NCBI GenBank assembly: GCA_018242685.1
Contig: JAFEBM010000023.1
Location: 22,681-86,680, forward strand
DNA: 64,000 nucleotides
Direction of reading: 5' to 3'
From: Nitrospira sp.
GTDB lineage: Bacteria > Nitrospirota > Nitrospiria > Nitrospirales > Nitrospiraceae
This document shows, in pieces, positions 8,508 to 17,573 of the stretch (positions within the stretch are counted from its first letter, which is position 1; the number at the start of each line of letters is the position of its first letter). The translations under genes were made by a program, and so were the position numbers. The notes beneath the pieces were generated by a model that was given only the letters and a program-made list of their open reading frames with translations, was not told the origin of the DNA and ran no database searches.

Positions 8508-8702
8508 AGGTACCTCCTGTGAGAAGTGGTGTGTCTGTAGACTGGAAGGGTCGCGGGATGGATACGCGAGGGCAGCGATCGGTTCCAGACTATGATGCTG
8601 GGTTACTCATCACGCTACCAGATGAGTGCGTGTGATGCCACCTGGCAATTTCCCGAGCGTTCTACTTTGATACAGCGATGCATTCTGATGAGAGCCGAGC
8701 TG

Positions 8703-9167
8703 TTAGCCGCAGGCCTTTCGTGCCGCCTCCTTCAATTCTTCCGGGTTGACGTCTCGAACGTGCGTGGCGATCGACCACTGGTGCCCAAAGGGATCTTCCA
8801 GAACGCCGTAACGATCTCCCCAGAACATGTCGGCGACCGGCATCATGATTTTCGCACCGGCTGCGACAGCTTGGTTGAAGACCTCCTCCACATGCTGGAC
8901 ATAGAGATGGATAGTGACGGGCGATCCTTTGAGCGACTTCGGTCCGAATGAGTTGTGACTGGGAAATTCATCGACGAGCATGATAGGAGAGTCACCGATT
9001 CGGATCAGGGCATGGAGGAGTTTGCCCTCCGGTCCTGGTACCTTGCCCAACTCCACGGCATTGAAGGCTTTCTTGTAAAATTCAATCGCATCGGCGGCAC
9101 CGGCGCACACCAAGTGCGGAGTCACGGTATGCATCCCATCTGGAATCGGCTTGACTGGCTTGTTCAT
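8703..9167 (-). CDS. VOC family protein (PhnB/glyoxalase-like)
   Basis: A 154-residue protein of the vicinal oxygen chelate superfamily: VTPHLVCAGAADAIEFYKKAFNA at the start, a central SHNSFGPKSLKGSPVTIHLYVQHVEEVF and the closing DRYGVLEDPFGHQWSIATHVRDV. This PhnB-like subgroup is widespread and its substrate is unknown. GGAGAAAG precedes the ATG. It stands alone between the FKBP unit and the MoaD-like gene. Confidence 0.85.
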   Translation of the reverse strand: MNKPVKPIPDGMHTVTPHLVCAGAADAIEFYKKAFNAVELGKVPGPEGKLLHALIRIGDSPIMLVDEFPSHNSFGPKSLKGSPVTIHLYVQHVEEVFNQAVAAGAKIMMPVADMFWGDRYGVLEDPFGHQWSIATHVRDVNPEELKEAARKACG

Positions 9168-9227
9168 CGCTTTCTCCTTTCGGTTGAACGTTTGGGTGAC
9201 TTGTTCCTTGTTTTTATATTGCGGTAA

Positions 9228-9524
9228 CTATCCTCCCGCCATGGCCCCCACGATGAGGAACGGCTCGCTTCCCGTGACAACGGCGTCGGGCAGGGGAGTA
9301 TCCGGTGACTCATGTGAGAGGTCTTGCTCGCAGGCGAAGAATCTCACGAACGGCCGCCGTTTGAGCGTGACGTGATCACGGACCGTCCCCCGTAACATCG
9401 GATAGCTGGCTTCAAGCGTATCGAGGACCGCCCGTTGCGTCACCGGACCGTTGACCTCAAGGGTCACTTCTCCGCTGACGCGCGCCAGGGTCCGCAGATG
9501 TTGCGGCAAGATGACACGTACCAT
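9228..9524 (-). CDS. MoaD/ThiS-like ubiquitin-fold sulfur-carrier protein
   Basis: A 98-residue protein starting [42 protein letters not shown], the beta-grasp start of MoaD/ThiS proteins, and ending in Gly-Gly (VGAMAGG), the C-terminus that is adenylated and thiocarboxylated in sulfur carriers. The ATG at 9524 is preferred over an in-frame TTG at 9575 because it begins at the homology and has AGGGG upstream. It lies 31 nt after the BNR-repeat gene on the same strand and is probably cotranscribed. Its partner activating enzyme is not in the window. Confidence 0.8.
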   Translation of the reverse strand: MVRVILPQHLRTLARVSGEVTLEVNGPVTQRAVLDTLEASYPMLRGTVRDHVTLKRRPFVRFFACEQDLSHESPDTPLPDAVVTGSEPFLIVGAMAGG

Positions 9525-9555
9525 TCTTTCGATCCCCTCAGCCTCGACCTTCGCG

Positions 9556-10737
9556 TTACAGTGTTTGCACTTCAACCGACAACACCGCCGGCAGATCCCT
9601 TACAATCGGCGCCCAACTGTCCCCACCGTTGGCTGATCCATAGACCTGTCCTCCGGTCGTTCCGAAATAGATGCCGCAGGGGTCGAGCTGATCGACGGTC
9701 ATCGCGTCCCGCAGAATATTGACATAACAATTCTCTTGCGGCAGACCCTTCGTCAGCGCCTCCCACTCGTTGCCTCCGGTACGGCTACGGTACACGCGCA
9801 GTTTTCCGTCGGGCGGATAATGTTCCGAGTCGCTCTTGATCGGCACGACATAGATCGTGTTGGGCTCATGGGCATGCACGTCGATCGGAAAGCCGAAATC
9901 GGTCGGCAAATCGCCGCTGATTTCATGCCACGACTCGCCGGCATCGTCGCTCCGCAGCACATCCCAGTGCTTTTGCATGAACAGCACGTTCGGCCGCGAC
10001 GGGTGCATTGCAATGCGGTGCACGCAGTGCCCGACATCGGCATCCGAGTCCGGCAGCTCATATTGTGATTTCAAGCCGCGGTTGATCGCCCGCCATGTCG
10101 TGCCACCGTCATCGGTCCGGAACGCACCGGCCGCTGAGACGGCGGTATAGATGCGCTGAGGATTCGTCCGATCCAGCATGACCGTATGCAAGCACATCCC
10201 TCCGGCGCCCGGCTGCCACAGATTTCCCTTCACGTCGCGTAGCCCGGCAAGTTCCTGCCACGTCCGCCCGCCGTCGATCGAGCGGAATAAGGCTGCGTCC
10301 TCCACTCCGGCATAGACTGTATCGGGATCAGTCAAGGACGGTTCAAGGTGCCATACCCGTTTGAATTCCCACGGACGCTGCGAGCCGTCGTAATGCTGGT
10401 GCGTCGTGAGCGGTTTTCCCGTTTCAGCAGAAGTATTGTACAGAAACATGTTGCTCTCGCCTTTCGGCATGCCGTCGGACCCCATGAGATCCTCGGGTTT
10501 GGTTCCGGGGGCATTCCAGGTTTTCCCGCCGTCATCAGAACGTTGAATGACTTGCCCGAACCAGCTACTGGTTTGCGAGGCATACAGTCGATTCGGATCC
10601 ACGGGTGAGCCCTTGAGATGGTACAGCTCCCATCCTCCGAAGTGCGGTCCTTGTACATCCCATCGTTTGCGGGCGCCGTCCGATGTCAGAATGAATGCGC
10701 CCTTTTTGGTTCCGATCAGTAATCGTACGCTGCTCAT
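9556..10737 (-). CDS. BNR/Asp-box beta-propeller protein (exo-alpha-sialidase-like)
   Basis: A 393-residue beta-propeller. At least six Asp-box-type repeats are visible: [55 protein letters not shown] and [11 protein letters not shown]. Annotation pipelines call this family glycosyl hydrolase or sialidase, but there is no signal peptide and I cannot see the sialidase arginine triad, so catalytic activity is doubtful. Pairing with a MoaD-like gene downstream suggests a shared but unknown role. Confidence 0.85.
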   Translation of the reverse strand: MSSVRLLIGTKKGAFILTSDGARKRWDVQGPHFGGWELYHLKGSPVDPNRLYASQTSSWFGQVIQRSDDGGKTWNAPGTKPEDLMGSDGMPKGESNMFLYNTSAETGKPLTTHQHYDGSQRPWEFKRVWHLEPSLTDPDTVYAGVEDAALFRSIDGGRTWQELAGLRDVKGNLWQPGAGGMCLHTVMLDRTNPQRIYTAVSAAGAFRTDDGGTTWRAINRGLKSQYELPDSDADVGHCVHRIAMHPSRPNVLFMQKHWDVLRSDDAGESWHEISGDLPTDFGFPIDVHAHEPNTIYVVPIKSDSEHYPPDGKLRVYRSRTGGNEWEALTKGLPQENCYVNILRDAMTVDQLDPCGIYFGTTGGQVYGSANGGDSWAPIVRDLPAVLSVEVQTL

Positions 10738-10894
10738 TGTATGATCCCTTTCTTGTGATGGCCGGCTTTCGGCGGTCAGCTGTCGGCCGCTTCATGAGCT
10801 AGTCGTCCAGCTTCAAGAAAATCGACAGAAGTTGGAAAGGTGCTACGGCATTTATGGCAGGAGCAAAAGAGACACCGCCGTCAAATGCCGAAGG

Positions 10895-11296
10895 TCACCG
10901 GCGGAGTTGGCGCCGCGAAGCGACGGCACGTTCGTCCGGTGGAGCGTCTTGTTGCGCGCGTTCACGCTCCAACGCTTCGATTTGCTGCAACACCGCCAGA
11001 AACTTCGTCCCAAGTTCTGTGAACCCATACTCGACATGTAGTGGAACCTTCGGGAACTCGGTTTTTTTGAGAACGCCGTGCGAGACCAGCTTTCGCAGGC
11101 GCTCGTTGAGCACCTTGGTAGAAAGGCCGGGAATGGCCCGTTTTATCTGCCCAGGGCGAACAGTGCCGGCATGGATAGCACGCAAAACGCTCCAGGACCA
11201 CTTGCACCCCAACACGTCCTCCAGCAGTGCAGTGATGCGCGTGGGCTGGCCGGCGCGCGCAGCCTGCACAGAAACCGTTTTATGAGTGGGAACCAT
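10895..11296 (-). CDS. HxlR-family winged-helix transcriptional regulator
   Basis: A 133-residue DNA-binding protein with the HxlR signature LGCKWSWSVLRAI, followed by GQIKRAIPGLSTKVLNERLRKLVSHGVLKKTEFPKVPLHVEYGFTELGTKF. The C-terminal tail is charged. HxlR proteins often sense electrophiles or oxidants through cysteines; here the only Cys is the one in the GCKW motif. It diverges from the thioredoxin-like gene at 11383 with 86 nt between them, so that gene is its likely target. Confidence 0.9.
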   Translation of the reverse strand: MVPTHKTVSVQAARAGQPTRITALLEDVLGCKWSWSVLRAIHAGTVRPGQIKRAIPGLSTKVLNERLRKLVSHGVLKKTEFPKVPLHVEYGFTELGTKFLAVLQQIEALERERAQQDAPPDERAVASRRQLRR

Positions 11297-11382
11297 TTTG
11301 TGCCTTCTTTACAAAAAGCTGCCGATGTGAAGAATAGTGCATGTAAGGTTCTGTCACAACCACATTTGCAAGGAGAGGCACC

Positions 11383-11619
11383 ATGACGAAGAAGGCAGTG
11401 TTTTATCACGCAGGCTGCCCTGTGTGCGTCGAAGCGGAGCAGAACGTGGCGCAGGCGCTTGACCCCGCGCGCTACAATCTTGAGATCGTGCATTTGGGAC
11501 AGCAGAAGGGCCGGGTCAAAGAGGCCGAGACTGCCGGCGTGAAGTCCGTGCCGGCGCTCGTGCTTGATGGGCATCCGTTTCATATCAACTTCGGAGCCGG
11601 ACTCGATGCGCTGAAGTAG
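11383..11619 (+). CDS. Small thioredoxin/glutaredoxin-like protein with CPVC motif
   Basis: A 78-residue thioredoxin-fold protein with a redox pair at Cys12 and Cys15 (YHAGCPVCVEAE) and a cis-Pro loop (VKSVPALVLDG). It is shorter than thioredoxin and close in size to glutaredoxin. AAGGAGAGG precedes the ATG. It is divergent from an HxlR regulator that may respond to the same redox signal. The last residues (INFGAGLDALK) complete the fold. Confidence 0.85.
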   Translation: MTKKAVFYHAGCPVCVEAEQNVAQALDPARYNLEIVHLGQQKGRVKEAETAGVKSVPALVLDGHPFHINFGAGLDALK

Positions 11620-11761
11620 GTTGCAGTCGTGCGGCTCCACTCGCCTGTTCAGGGCCGGTGGGGCCGTTCCTTTTTACCGACATGAAACGATGAGATCAGC
11701 CACCTATGCGGAAGATGGCTCCTGCAATTGAACTCCTGTGAGACAGTGCTGAAAACCTGCC

Positions 11762-12361
11762 TTATTGCTTTCGCGTATAAATAATCTCCAGAAACTTCGT
11801 TTCTTTTTGCTTCTCATGGGCGCCGTACATCTCGACAATCTGGTTGTCGTTGTCGACGATCTTCCAAACGGCACGATGCGTCATCTGGCCGCCACCGGGC
11901 TTGGGGTGCGAACCTCGCAATGTAATGGTCTTGCCGTCTTGGCTCGCCGTCCCCTCCATGATAAGGACACCGGTCCCCCTCGTATCCATCCAGACCGTGA
12001 CGTATTTCTTCCGAATGTTGTCATAGGCGTCGATGCTGACGCCGGTGAACGGTTGGCCCATCATCTGGCCGTTGTAGTCTTGGTGGAGAAAGCGCCCGCC
12101 CAACAGCATTTTCGATTCTGCCGTGCCGATGGACTCCATTGGCGGTTGACCGGGCTCCCTCCATTCCTTGGTCTGGGTCGTCCAACTGCCGGCCAATGTC
12201 GCGAACAACTTGTGCGGCTCGCCGGGCTGGGCCAGTTTCTTCCACACCTCCATCATCTCTTGAGAGTCCATCGTCTTTTCGTACTTCTTCTCTTTCGCGA
12301 AAACCGGTGCGACAGTCAGCATGATACACAGTGTGGTTGTTGCCAAGGGTCTCAACTGCAT
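11762..12361 (-). CDS. Exported DUF1579 family protein (copy 1)
   Basis: A 199-residue secreted protein. The signal peptide MQLRPLATTTLCIMLTVAPVFA is followed by KEKKYEKTMDSQEMMEVWKKLAQPGEPHKLFATLAGSWTTQTKEW, the DUF1579 opening, and later LLGGRFLHQDYNGQMMGQPFTGVSIDAYDN and GTASQDGKTITLRGSH. The family has no established function; it probably folds as a lipocalin-like barrel. The reading frame is open further upstream, but the ATG at 12361 has AAGGAG and starts the signal peptide. A paralog with an almost identical signal peptide lies at 14606. Confidence 0.9.
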   Translation of the reverse strand: MQLRPLATTTLCIMLTVAPVFAKEKKYEKTMDSQEMMEVWKKLAQPGEPHKLFATLAGSWTTQTKEWREPGQPPMESIGTAESKMLLGGRFLHQDYNGQMMGQPFTGVSIDAYDNIRKKYVTVWMDTRGTGVLIMEGTASQDGKTITLRGSHPKPGGGQMTHRAVWKIVDNDNQIVEMYGAHEKQKETKFLEIIYTRKQ

Positions 12362-12391
12362 GGTGGTCTCCTTGTAAGTGATCAAGCCACG

Positions 12392-12758
12392 ACATTCTAT
12401 TGAATTTCTCGGCTTCCTCGAAGGAAGGGTGATGAGCAGAGCGTTCAAACCAGACCAATTGCTTGCACGGAGCCTCAACGGTCTGGAAGTAGGAAGCGGC
12501 AAGGGGGGCAGGTACTTGCTGAACATGGCGTCCGCTGCAAATGGCGTCGAATTCGGTATCGCTCACGGGAAAGGCATAGTGATGTGTCTCAAACGAATCA
12601 TCTTCATCGAAATCGAATGTCAGCCTATCGCTCACACGTACAGGAGCAAAATGCCCGGACGAACCCTCATATTTGAGCTCCAAGATGTCGGCAAAAAAGC
12701 GCGCCGGTTTTTTCTTGTCATGCGCCGGCACGATCGTATGATTCAATTCAATGGTCAT
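12392..12758 (-). pseudogene. Chimeric remnant: VOC protein N-terminus joined to an alpha/beta-hydrolase C-terminus
   Basis: From the ATG at 12758 the first 70 or so residues are a VOC/glyoxalase start (MTIELNHTIVPAHDKKKPARFFADILEL...RLTFDFDEDDSFETHHYAFPVSDTEFDAI). Then the frame switches family: residues about 84-122 (APLAASYFQTVEAPCKQLVWFERSAHHPSFEEAEKFN) are the C-terminus of an alpha/beta hydrolase of the proline iminopeptidase type. No stop follows until the frame has run through the DUF1579 gene in another phase. This is best explained by an internal deletion that fused two neighbouring genes. Expression or function is doubtful. Confidence 0.6.
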
Positions 12759-12876
12759 GCTTGCCTCTTTCCATGAGATGCGTTCACGCCTGGCTTGCGG
12801 ACCGGCACCTTCATGCCCTTTCGTCAACTGATCCACCAGCCGATGATATTGCCGGTGACGCTCGTATGAGATCCTC

Positions 12877-13737
12877 TTAGACGGGCTGGAGGACCGATGC
12901 ATAGTCGTGGGCAAACTCCCCGAATCGTCGGGGATCGTGTCCAGTCACGCGCTTGATGTCGTCCGTAATACGGCTTGCACCGTTCTCTCGATAAAACCGT
13001 TCGAGGTCGATCAGCCAGTCGGCGATCTCTTCGGGTGTTCCCTAAGCAAGCATTCCGGCCTTCATGTCTTCCGGCGAAAGGTTGACATGGTGGATCATTC
13101 GTCCGAGCGCTTTCGAAAGCTCGCCGGCTAACTCATCATACGTTATCGCTTGCGGTCCTGTGATCGTATACGCTTTCTTCTCGTGGTTGGTGCCGGTCAG
13201 TGCTCGAACGGCCACTGCAGCGATATCCCGCACATCCACATGGCTGATTCGTGCGTCTCCACTGGAGCTGTAGAACATGGATTCGGCTCTGATCGTGCCG
13301 CCCATGAATGTGATCGCATTCTGCATGAAGCTGTTCGAGCGGAGAAACGTCCAGGCCATCCTACTGGATTCGATTCCCCTCTCGACGGCCCGATGAAGTC
13401 GTGCGAGGGTGTATTTCTCTTCGTCTGCGCACATGACGGACTGTTTGACAATAAGTTGTACACCTGCCTGCTCCGCAGTTTCGACTCCATTGAGTTCGAG
13501 CTGCGTTTGGTTCGGCAGGGTCGGCCCAAGCAGAAACAACTTGTCGCATCCCTGAAAGGCTGCACGAAGGGTCTCAGGGTTGCTGTAGTCGATCACGACC
13601 GCGTCGATCCCTCGCGTACGTGCAGCTGTTGCTTTCTGGCGAGAAAAGTATGCAGCGCGGAAGGGCGTTTTTGCTACTTTCAGTTGCTTAATGACCTCGC
13701 TGCTTACTGTCCCGCTTGCTTCCGTCACACAGATCAT
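12877..13737 (-). pseudogene. NmrA-like NAD(P)-binding protein with in-frame TAG
   Basis: The frame from the ATG at 13737 encodes an NmrA-type atypical SDR (231 codons), stopped by a TAG at 13042-13044. The same frame continues for 54 more codons (GTPEEIADWLIDLERFYREN...RRFGEFAHDYASVLQPV) to a TAA at 12877, and those residues are the normal C-terminus of the family. The glycine-rich cofactor loop, usually VTGATGxxG, reads VTEASGTVSSE, so key glycines are also lost. A nonsense mutation plus a damaged Rossmann loop points to a decaying gene. GGAGG precedes the ATG. Confidence 0.75.
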
Positions 13738-13961
13738 GGTCGTTGCCTCCTTGCCTGATGGCTCCTGTCATTCTGTTTCCACCGACTGCTCACGGACTCC
13801 GATTGATCCCATCGAACCAGTTGCCGGTATGATATCCGTTCCGAATGACTACACGGTGACCATGACAATCGTGAAGAGCGAGGCAACAACCGATCCCGCG
13901 CGCGAAGAAATCGTCATCGACGCCTCTTTTGCACCCTTTTGGTCGTATATCGGCGTAGCGC

Positions 13962-14465
13962 TCATGCTTTCGCTCCCGTAGCCTTCGCGCCGCTTCCGCA
14001 CCGCGCTGCCTCGATGGCGGCGACGTCGATCTTCTGCATGGTCATCATCGCATCGAACGCGCGCTTGGCTTCATCGCCGCCGGCCGCCATCGCCTCCATC
14101 AGCACGCGCGGCGTGATCTGCCAGGAGACGCCCCACTTGTCCTTGCACCAGCCACACTCACTCTCCTGACCGCCGTTGCCGACAATGGCGTTCCAGTAGC
14201 GGTCGGTCTCCGCCTGGTCGTCGGTCGCGATCTGGAATGAGAAGGCTTCATTATGCTTGAAGGCGGGACCGCCATTGAGACCGATACAGGGGATACCGGC
14301 GACGGTGAAGTCCACCATTATGACGTCGCCCGCCTTGGTGGAGGGGTTATCGCTCGGAGCGCGGTAGATCGCGCCCACGGCGCTGTCGGGAAAGGTCGCC
14401 GCGTAGAAACGCGCGGCAGCCTCCGCGTCCTTGTCGTACCACAGGCAGATCGTGTTCTTGGCCAT
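13962..14465 (-). CDS. VOC family protein (PhnB/3-demethylubiquinone methyltransferase-like)
   Basis: A 167-residue VOC protein with the start NTICLWYDKDAEAAARFYAATFPDSAVGAI, the central GIPCIGLNGGPAFKHNEAFSFQIATDDQAETDRYWNAIV and the family motif ECGWCKDKWGVSWQITPRVL. This subgroup is annotated in databases as 3-demethylubiquinone-9 3-methyltransferase, but it is a VOC fold and the assignment is probably wrong. The C-terminal tail (about residues 150-167) is Ala/Gly-rich and variable. Confidence 0.88.
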   Translation of the reverse strand: MAKNTICLWYDKDAEAAARFYAATFPDSAVGAIYRAPSDNPSTKAGDVIMVDFTVAGIPCIGLNGGPAFKHNEAFSFQIATDDQAETDRYWNAIVGNGGQESECGWCKDKWGVSWQITPRVLMEAMAAGGDEAKRAFDAMMTMQKIDVAAIEAARCGSGAKATGAKA

Positions 14466-14605
14466 GACCGTTCCTTTCGAGTTCAGAGAAATGTCGGAGA
14501 CGTTTTCGCTTCGTCGTGCCCTCTACGTCGACGCAGGTTCCGAGACGTCTTGGCTGCATTCGCTCACTTATGCTGCAACCATGGCCCCCTTCTTTTATCG
14601 AAAAC

Positions 14606-15205
14606 CTATTGCTTTCGTGTGTAGACAATCTCCAGGAACTTCGCTTCTTTTTCCTTGCCGTGACTGCCGTACATCTCAAACGTATGGTTGTCGGGGTCGG
14701 CGATCTTCCACACGGCGCGATGCGTCATCTTGCCGCCGCCGGGTTCAGGATGCGATCCTCGTAACGTAATGGTTTTCCCGTCCGCGCTGGCCGTGCCTTC
14801 CATGAAGAAAATGCCGGTGCCCATGGTATCGATCCAGGCGGTGACATATTTCTTGGTGATATTGTCGTAGCCATCGATCCCGACTCCTGAGAAGGGTTGC
14901 CCCATCATCTGGCCGTTGTATTCCTGGTAGAGGAATCGTCCGCCGAGCAGCATCTTCATTTCCGCGCTGCCGGTGGACTCCGACGGGGGCTTGCCCGGCT
15001 CCATCCACTCCTTGGTCTGAGTCGTCCAGCTCCCGGCCAACGACGCGAACAACTTGTGCGGTTCGCCGGGCTGGGCCAGTTTCTTCCACACTTCCATCAT
15101 TTCTTGAGGGTCCATCGCTTTCTCATGCTTCTTCTCTTTCGCGAAAACCGGTGCGACAGTCAGCATGATACACAGTGTGGTTGTTGCTAAGGGTTTCAAC
15201 TGCAT
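14606..15205 (-). CDS. Exported DUF1579 family protein (copy 2)
   Basis: A 199-residue paralog of the protein at 11762 and the same length. The signal peptide (MQLKPLATTTLCIMLTVAPVFA) and the following KEKKHEKAMDPQEMMEVWKKLAQPGEPHKLFASLAGSWTTQTKEW are almost identical, with more divergence toward the C-terminus. GGAGG precedes the ATG. The two copies are separated by 2.2 kb that contains two decaying genes and a VOC gene, so the region looks like an old segmental duplication. The function is unknown. Confidence 0.9.
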   Translation of the reverse strand: MQLKPLATTTLCIMLTVAPVFAKEKKHEKAMDPQEMMEVWKKLAQPGEPHKLFASLAGSWTTQTKEWMEPGKPPSESTGSAEMKMLLGGRFLYQEYNGQMMGQPFSGVGIDGYDNITKKYVTAWIDTMGTGIFFMEGTASADGKTITLRGSHPEPGGGKMTHRAVWKIADPDNHTFEMYGSHGKEKEAKFLEIVYTRKQ

Positions 15206-15356
15206 GGTGGCCTCCTGGTTAGGTTATGACGAGTCTATCCTCGATATTACCGATGGCGGGTCTCGTCGCCGGTTTATCGGTATCGTGGACTTCGGGAAAG
15301 TACCGTTGATTGCACAGCCACCGCTCGTTTGGCTCTGGTATTTGAGCGAGGCATCT

Positions 15357-15782
15357 CTATTTCTTTTTGGCCGTCTCTGCTCGCAATCGTTCTTCTTGCT
15401 CTCTCAATTCCGGCGTGAACTCCGCGCCGAAGTCGTCTGCCTCGAACACCTGACGGATTTCGATCTCGGATTCTCCGGGCATGGGGTTGGGGCAGCGCTT
15501 GACCCATGCGATCGCTTCTTCCTTCGACTTCACTTGCCAGATCCAGTAGCTGGCGATCAGCTCTTTTGTCTCGGCGAACGGGCCGTCGATCACTGTCCGC
15601 ATGTTTCCAGAGAACTTCACGCGGGCGCCTTTCGAGCTGGGCTGAAGCCCATCGCCCGCGAGCATCACGCCGGCGTTCACCAGCTCTTCGTTGAACTTGC
15701 CCATTTCAGTCAACAGTTGTGTGCTCGGCATGACACCCGCTTCCGACTCTTTTGTCGCTTTCACAATGACCATGAATCGCAT
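15357..15782 (-). CDS. YCII-related (DGPF domain) protein
   Basis: A 141-residue protein of the YciI/DGPF family: MRFMVIVKATKESEAG at the start, the motif VIDGPFAETKELIASYWIWQVKSKEEAIAWVKRCP in the middle and a charged Lys/Glu-rich C-terminus. DGPF proteins are small ferredoxin-like-fold proteins, often next to ECF sigma factors; no such gene is adjacent here. The function is unknown. AGGAGG precedes the ATG. A second member is at 40341. Confidence 0.88.
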   Translation of the reverse strand: MRFMVIVKATKESEAGVMPSTQLLTEMGKFNEELVNAGVMLAGDGLQPSSKGARVKFSGNMRTVIDGPFAETKELIASYWIWQVKSKEEAIAWVKRCPNPMPGESEIEIRQVFEADDFGAEFTPELREQEERLRAETAKKK

Positions 15783-16130
15783 CTCAACCTCCTATGGCGT
15801 CTCGTTTGTTGGTTTGGCCGATGCTTCCGTTTATCTATAGTCGAACGAGTAGGCCTGAAATCGACATGGTCTCTCAAATCTCCTCCTGGTTCAGAAAACG
15901 CCTTATGATTTCCCCACTTGATTCGGACAGCTATGAGAACGTCATGCCGCGCGCCATGGCGCGCGACGAAAAACGGGATGAATATGAGCGCGATACCTGC
16001 TTGCTCCATCGGATCAGCCTTAGGGTTGGTGGAATCGAGAGTATCGCTACTGTCACGAAGAGACCGATCTTGGTCCAGAAGAGGGGGTTCGATCGATAAA
16101 AGGATAGGCTCTTTGAGCTCCTCGGTTCCC
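15783..16130. other. Gene-free stretch upstream of the YCII gene with a perfect palindrome
   Basis: About 350 bases without a supported gene, between the YCII gene start and the 3' end of the efflux operon. It contains an 18-bp perfect palindrome, CGCGCGCCATGGCGCGCG at 15950-15967, followed by A-rich sequence. This may be a structured 3' end or a protein-binding site. Confidence 0.4.
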
Positions 16131-17573
16131 TCAACCTTTCCGTGCTTCGACGACCTTGGTTGCAGGCATCTGCTGAGATGCATCCAAGGGTGACCATCCG
16201 CCGCCCAAGGCCTTATACAGCTGAACGACGGAAACGAGATGCAGCCTGTGGGTGCCGGCCAACGCCAGCTCGGCGTCAAAGAGATTGCGTTGCGCGACGA
16301 GCACATCGAGATAGTTGGCGAGCCCACCCTTATATCGGAGACTTGCCAGTTGCAGAGCCGACTGGAGGGCTTCCACCTGTTCAGCCTGCGCCGCACGCTG
16401 TTCGCGAGCGGTCGAGACGGCCACCAGCGCGTCTTCGACTTCTCGAAAAGCAACCAAGATCGTTTGTTCGTACTGGGCGAGCTGCTCCCGTGTCTGCGCT
16501 TCAGCGGCTTTCTGTTGAAACCCCAATGCCACGGCGTTGAACAAGGGACCGGCCACGCTCGGACCGACGACACCGAATGAGGTTTCGTTCGCGATGAGCC
16601 GAGAAAAGTGTGGGCTGGCCACCCCCAAAATGCCCGTGATGCTGAGTTTGGGAAAGCGGTCTGCCTTGGCGGCTCCGACTCGTGCCGTCGCCGCCGCCAA
16701 CGTCTGTTCGGCCTGCACCACATCCGGCCGGCGCTGTAACAATTCGGAAGGCAGACCGGCCGGGACATCCGGAGCCAGTACTTGTTCGGTCAGCGACTGT
16801 CCTCTCAAGATGCGACCGGGATTGCGCCCGAGTAACACACTGAGCTGATTTTCTTTTTGCACCATCTGGCGGGTCAATTCTGCGATGCGCGCCGCGGCAT
16901 TCGCCCGTTCGGAGACGAACTGATCCGCGTCGATTTTTGTAATGACACCGTGTCGCACACGGGCCTGAGCGATTGTGACCGAGTCTTCCCACGACTTCAG
17001 CGTTCGCTTCGCCACGTTCAGCTGCTTATCGAACTGCAGCAGATCGAAGTAGGCTTCCGCGACACCGCTCACGAGCTGAAGCACGACCGCCCGCCTGGAT
17101 TCTTCACGGGCCAAGAGGTCGCCGCGCGCCGCTTCATTCGATCGCCGAATGCGACCCCAGATGTCGAGTTCCCACGCGAGATTGCCTTGGAGATAATAGT
17201 TAAATGGGTTCGGAAAGCCGGGGAACAGAAATTCTGCCTTCCGTCCCATGATCGGTGCGCTGCCCGTGATATCGGCTTTCGGGGCAAAATCCATCCTGGC
17301 AGTGAAAAGACGGGCCTGAAATTCTTCCACAGAAGCCACGGCCCGCTTCAGGTCTTTGTTTTCCTCAAGCCCAATCCGAATGAGCCGTTGGAGTTCCTCG
17401 TCCTTTACCAGCTCCCACCAGGGTAGGTTCGCGAAGGATTCCGCCTCCCGTGCGGCTTCAGCCATCTGGAACTTTTCCGGTATGGATAGCTTCGGGCGGT
17501 CATAGTCCGGACCGATCGCACAGGCCGTCAACAAGAGTGACGACGTGAAAAGACCGAGCTGTTGCATCTTCAT
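16131..17573 (-). CDS. RND efflux outer-membrane lipoprotein (NodT/OprM family)
   Basis: A 480-residue outer-membrane channel protein (TolC superfamily). The signal peptide ends in LLLTAC (lipobox), followed by AIGPDYDRPKLSIPEKF, the typical NodT opening. Later VAEAYFDLLQFDKQL, RRPDVVQAEQTLAAATARVGAAKADRFPKLSITG and ALQLASLRYKGGLANYLDVLVAQRNLFDAELAL match the two OEP repeats. It should form the exit duct for the pump encoded upstream. The start overlaps the stop of the STAS gene by 4 nt. It is the last gene of a four-gene operon. Confidence 0.93.
   Translation of the reverse strand: MKMQQLGLFTSSLLLTACAIGPDYDRPKLSIPEKFQMAEAAREAESFANLPWWELVKDEELQRLIRIGLEENKDLKRAVASVEEFQARLFTARMDFAPKADITGSAPIMGRKAEFLFPGFPNPFNYYLQGNLAWELDIWGRIRRSNEAARGDLLAREESRRAVVLQLVSGVAEAYFDLLQFDKQLNVAKRTLKSWEDSVTIAQARVRHGVITKIDADQFVSERANAAARIAELTRQMVQKENQLSVLLGRNPGRILRGQSLTEQVLAPDVPAGLPSELLQRRPDVVQAEQTLAAATARVGAAKADRFPKLSITGILGVASPHFSRLIANETSFGVVGPSVAGPLFNAVALGFQQKAAEAQTREQLAQYEQTILVAFREVEDALVAVSTAREQRAAQAEQVEALQSALQLASLRYKGGLANYLDVLVAQRNLFDAELALAGTHRLHLVSVVQLYKALGGGWSPLDASQQMPATKVVEARKG

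Larger units (their letters stand above)
7148..8690. repeat. Diverged tandem duplication of an FKBP unit (about 770 bp per copy)
   Basis: Unit A (about 7148-7923) and unit B (about 7924-8690) each contain, in the same order, a terminal hairpin, an FKBP gene and an upstream region. The upstream regions share GATCGGTTCCAGACTAT and a following CACGCTACCA-ATGAGT stretch. Identity is moderate, so the duplication is old. Confidence 0.75.

Noticed and set aside
9556..10737. Calling the BNR protein a true sialidase
   Set aside because: The Asp-box repeats only define the propeller; I could not find the catalytic arginine triad or a signal peptide.
12021..12914. A 297-codon minus-strand frame read as one gene
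   Set aside because: Only codons 53-175 or so resemble protein families (a fused VOC/hydrolase remnant); the rest is antiphase to the DUF1579 gene.
13962..14465. Calling the VOC protein a ubiquinone methyltransferase
   Set aside because: There is no SAM-binding motif; the name is a common database misannotation of this VOC subgroup.
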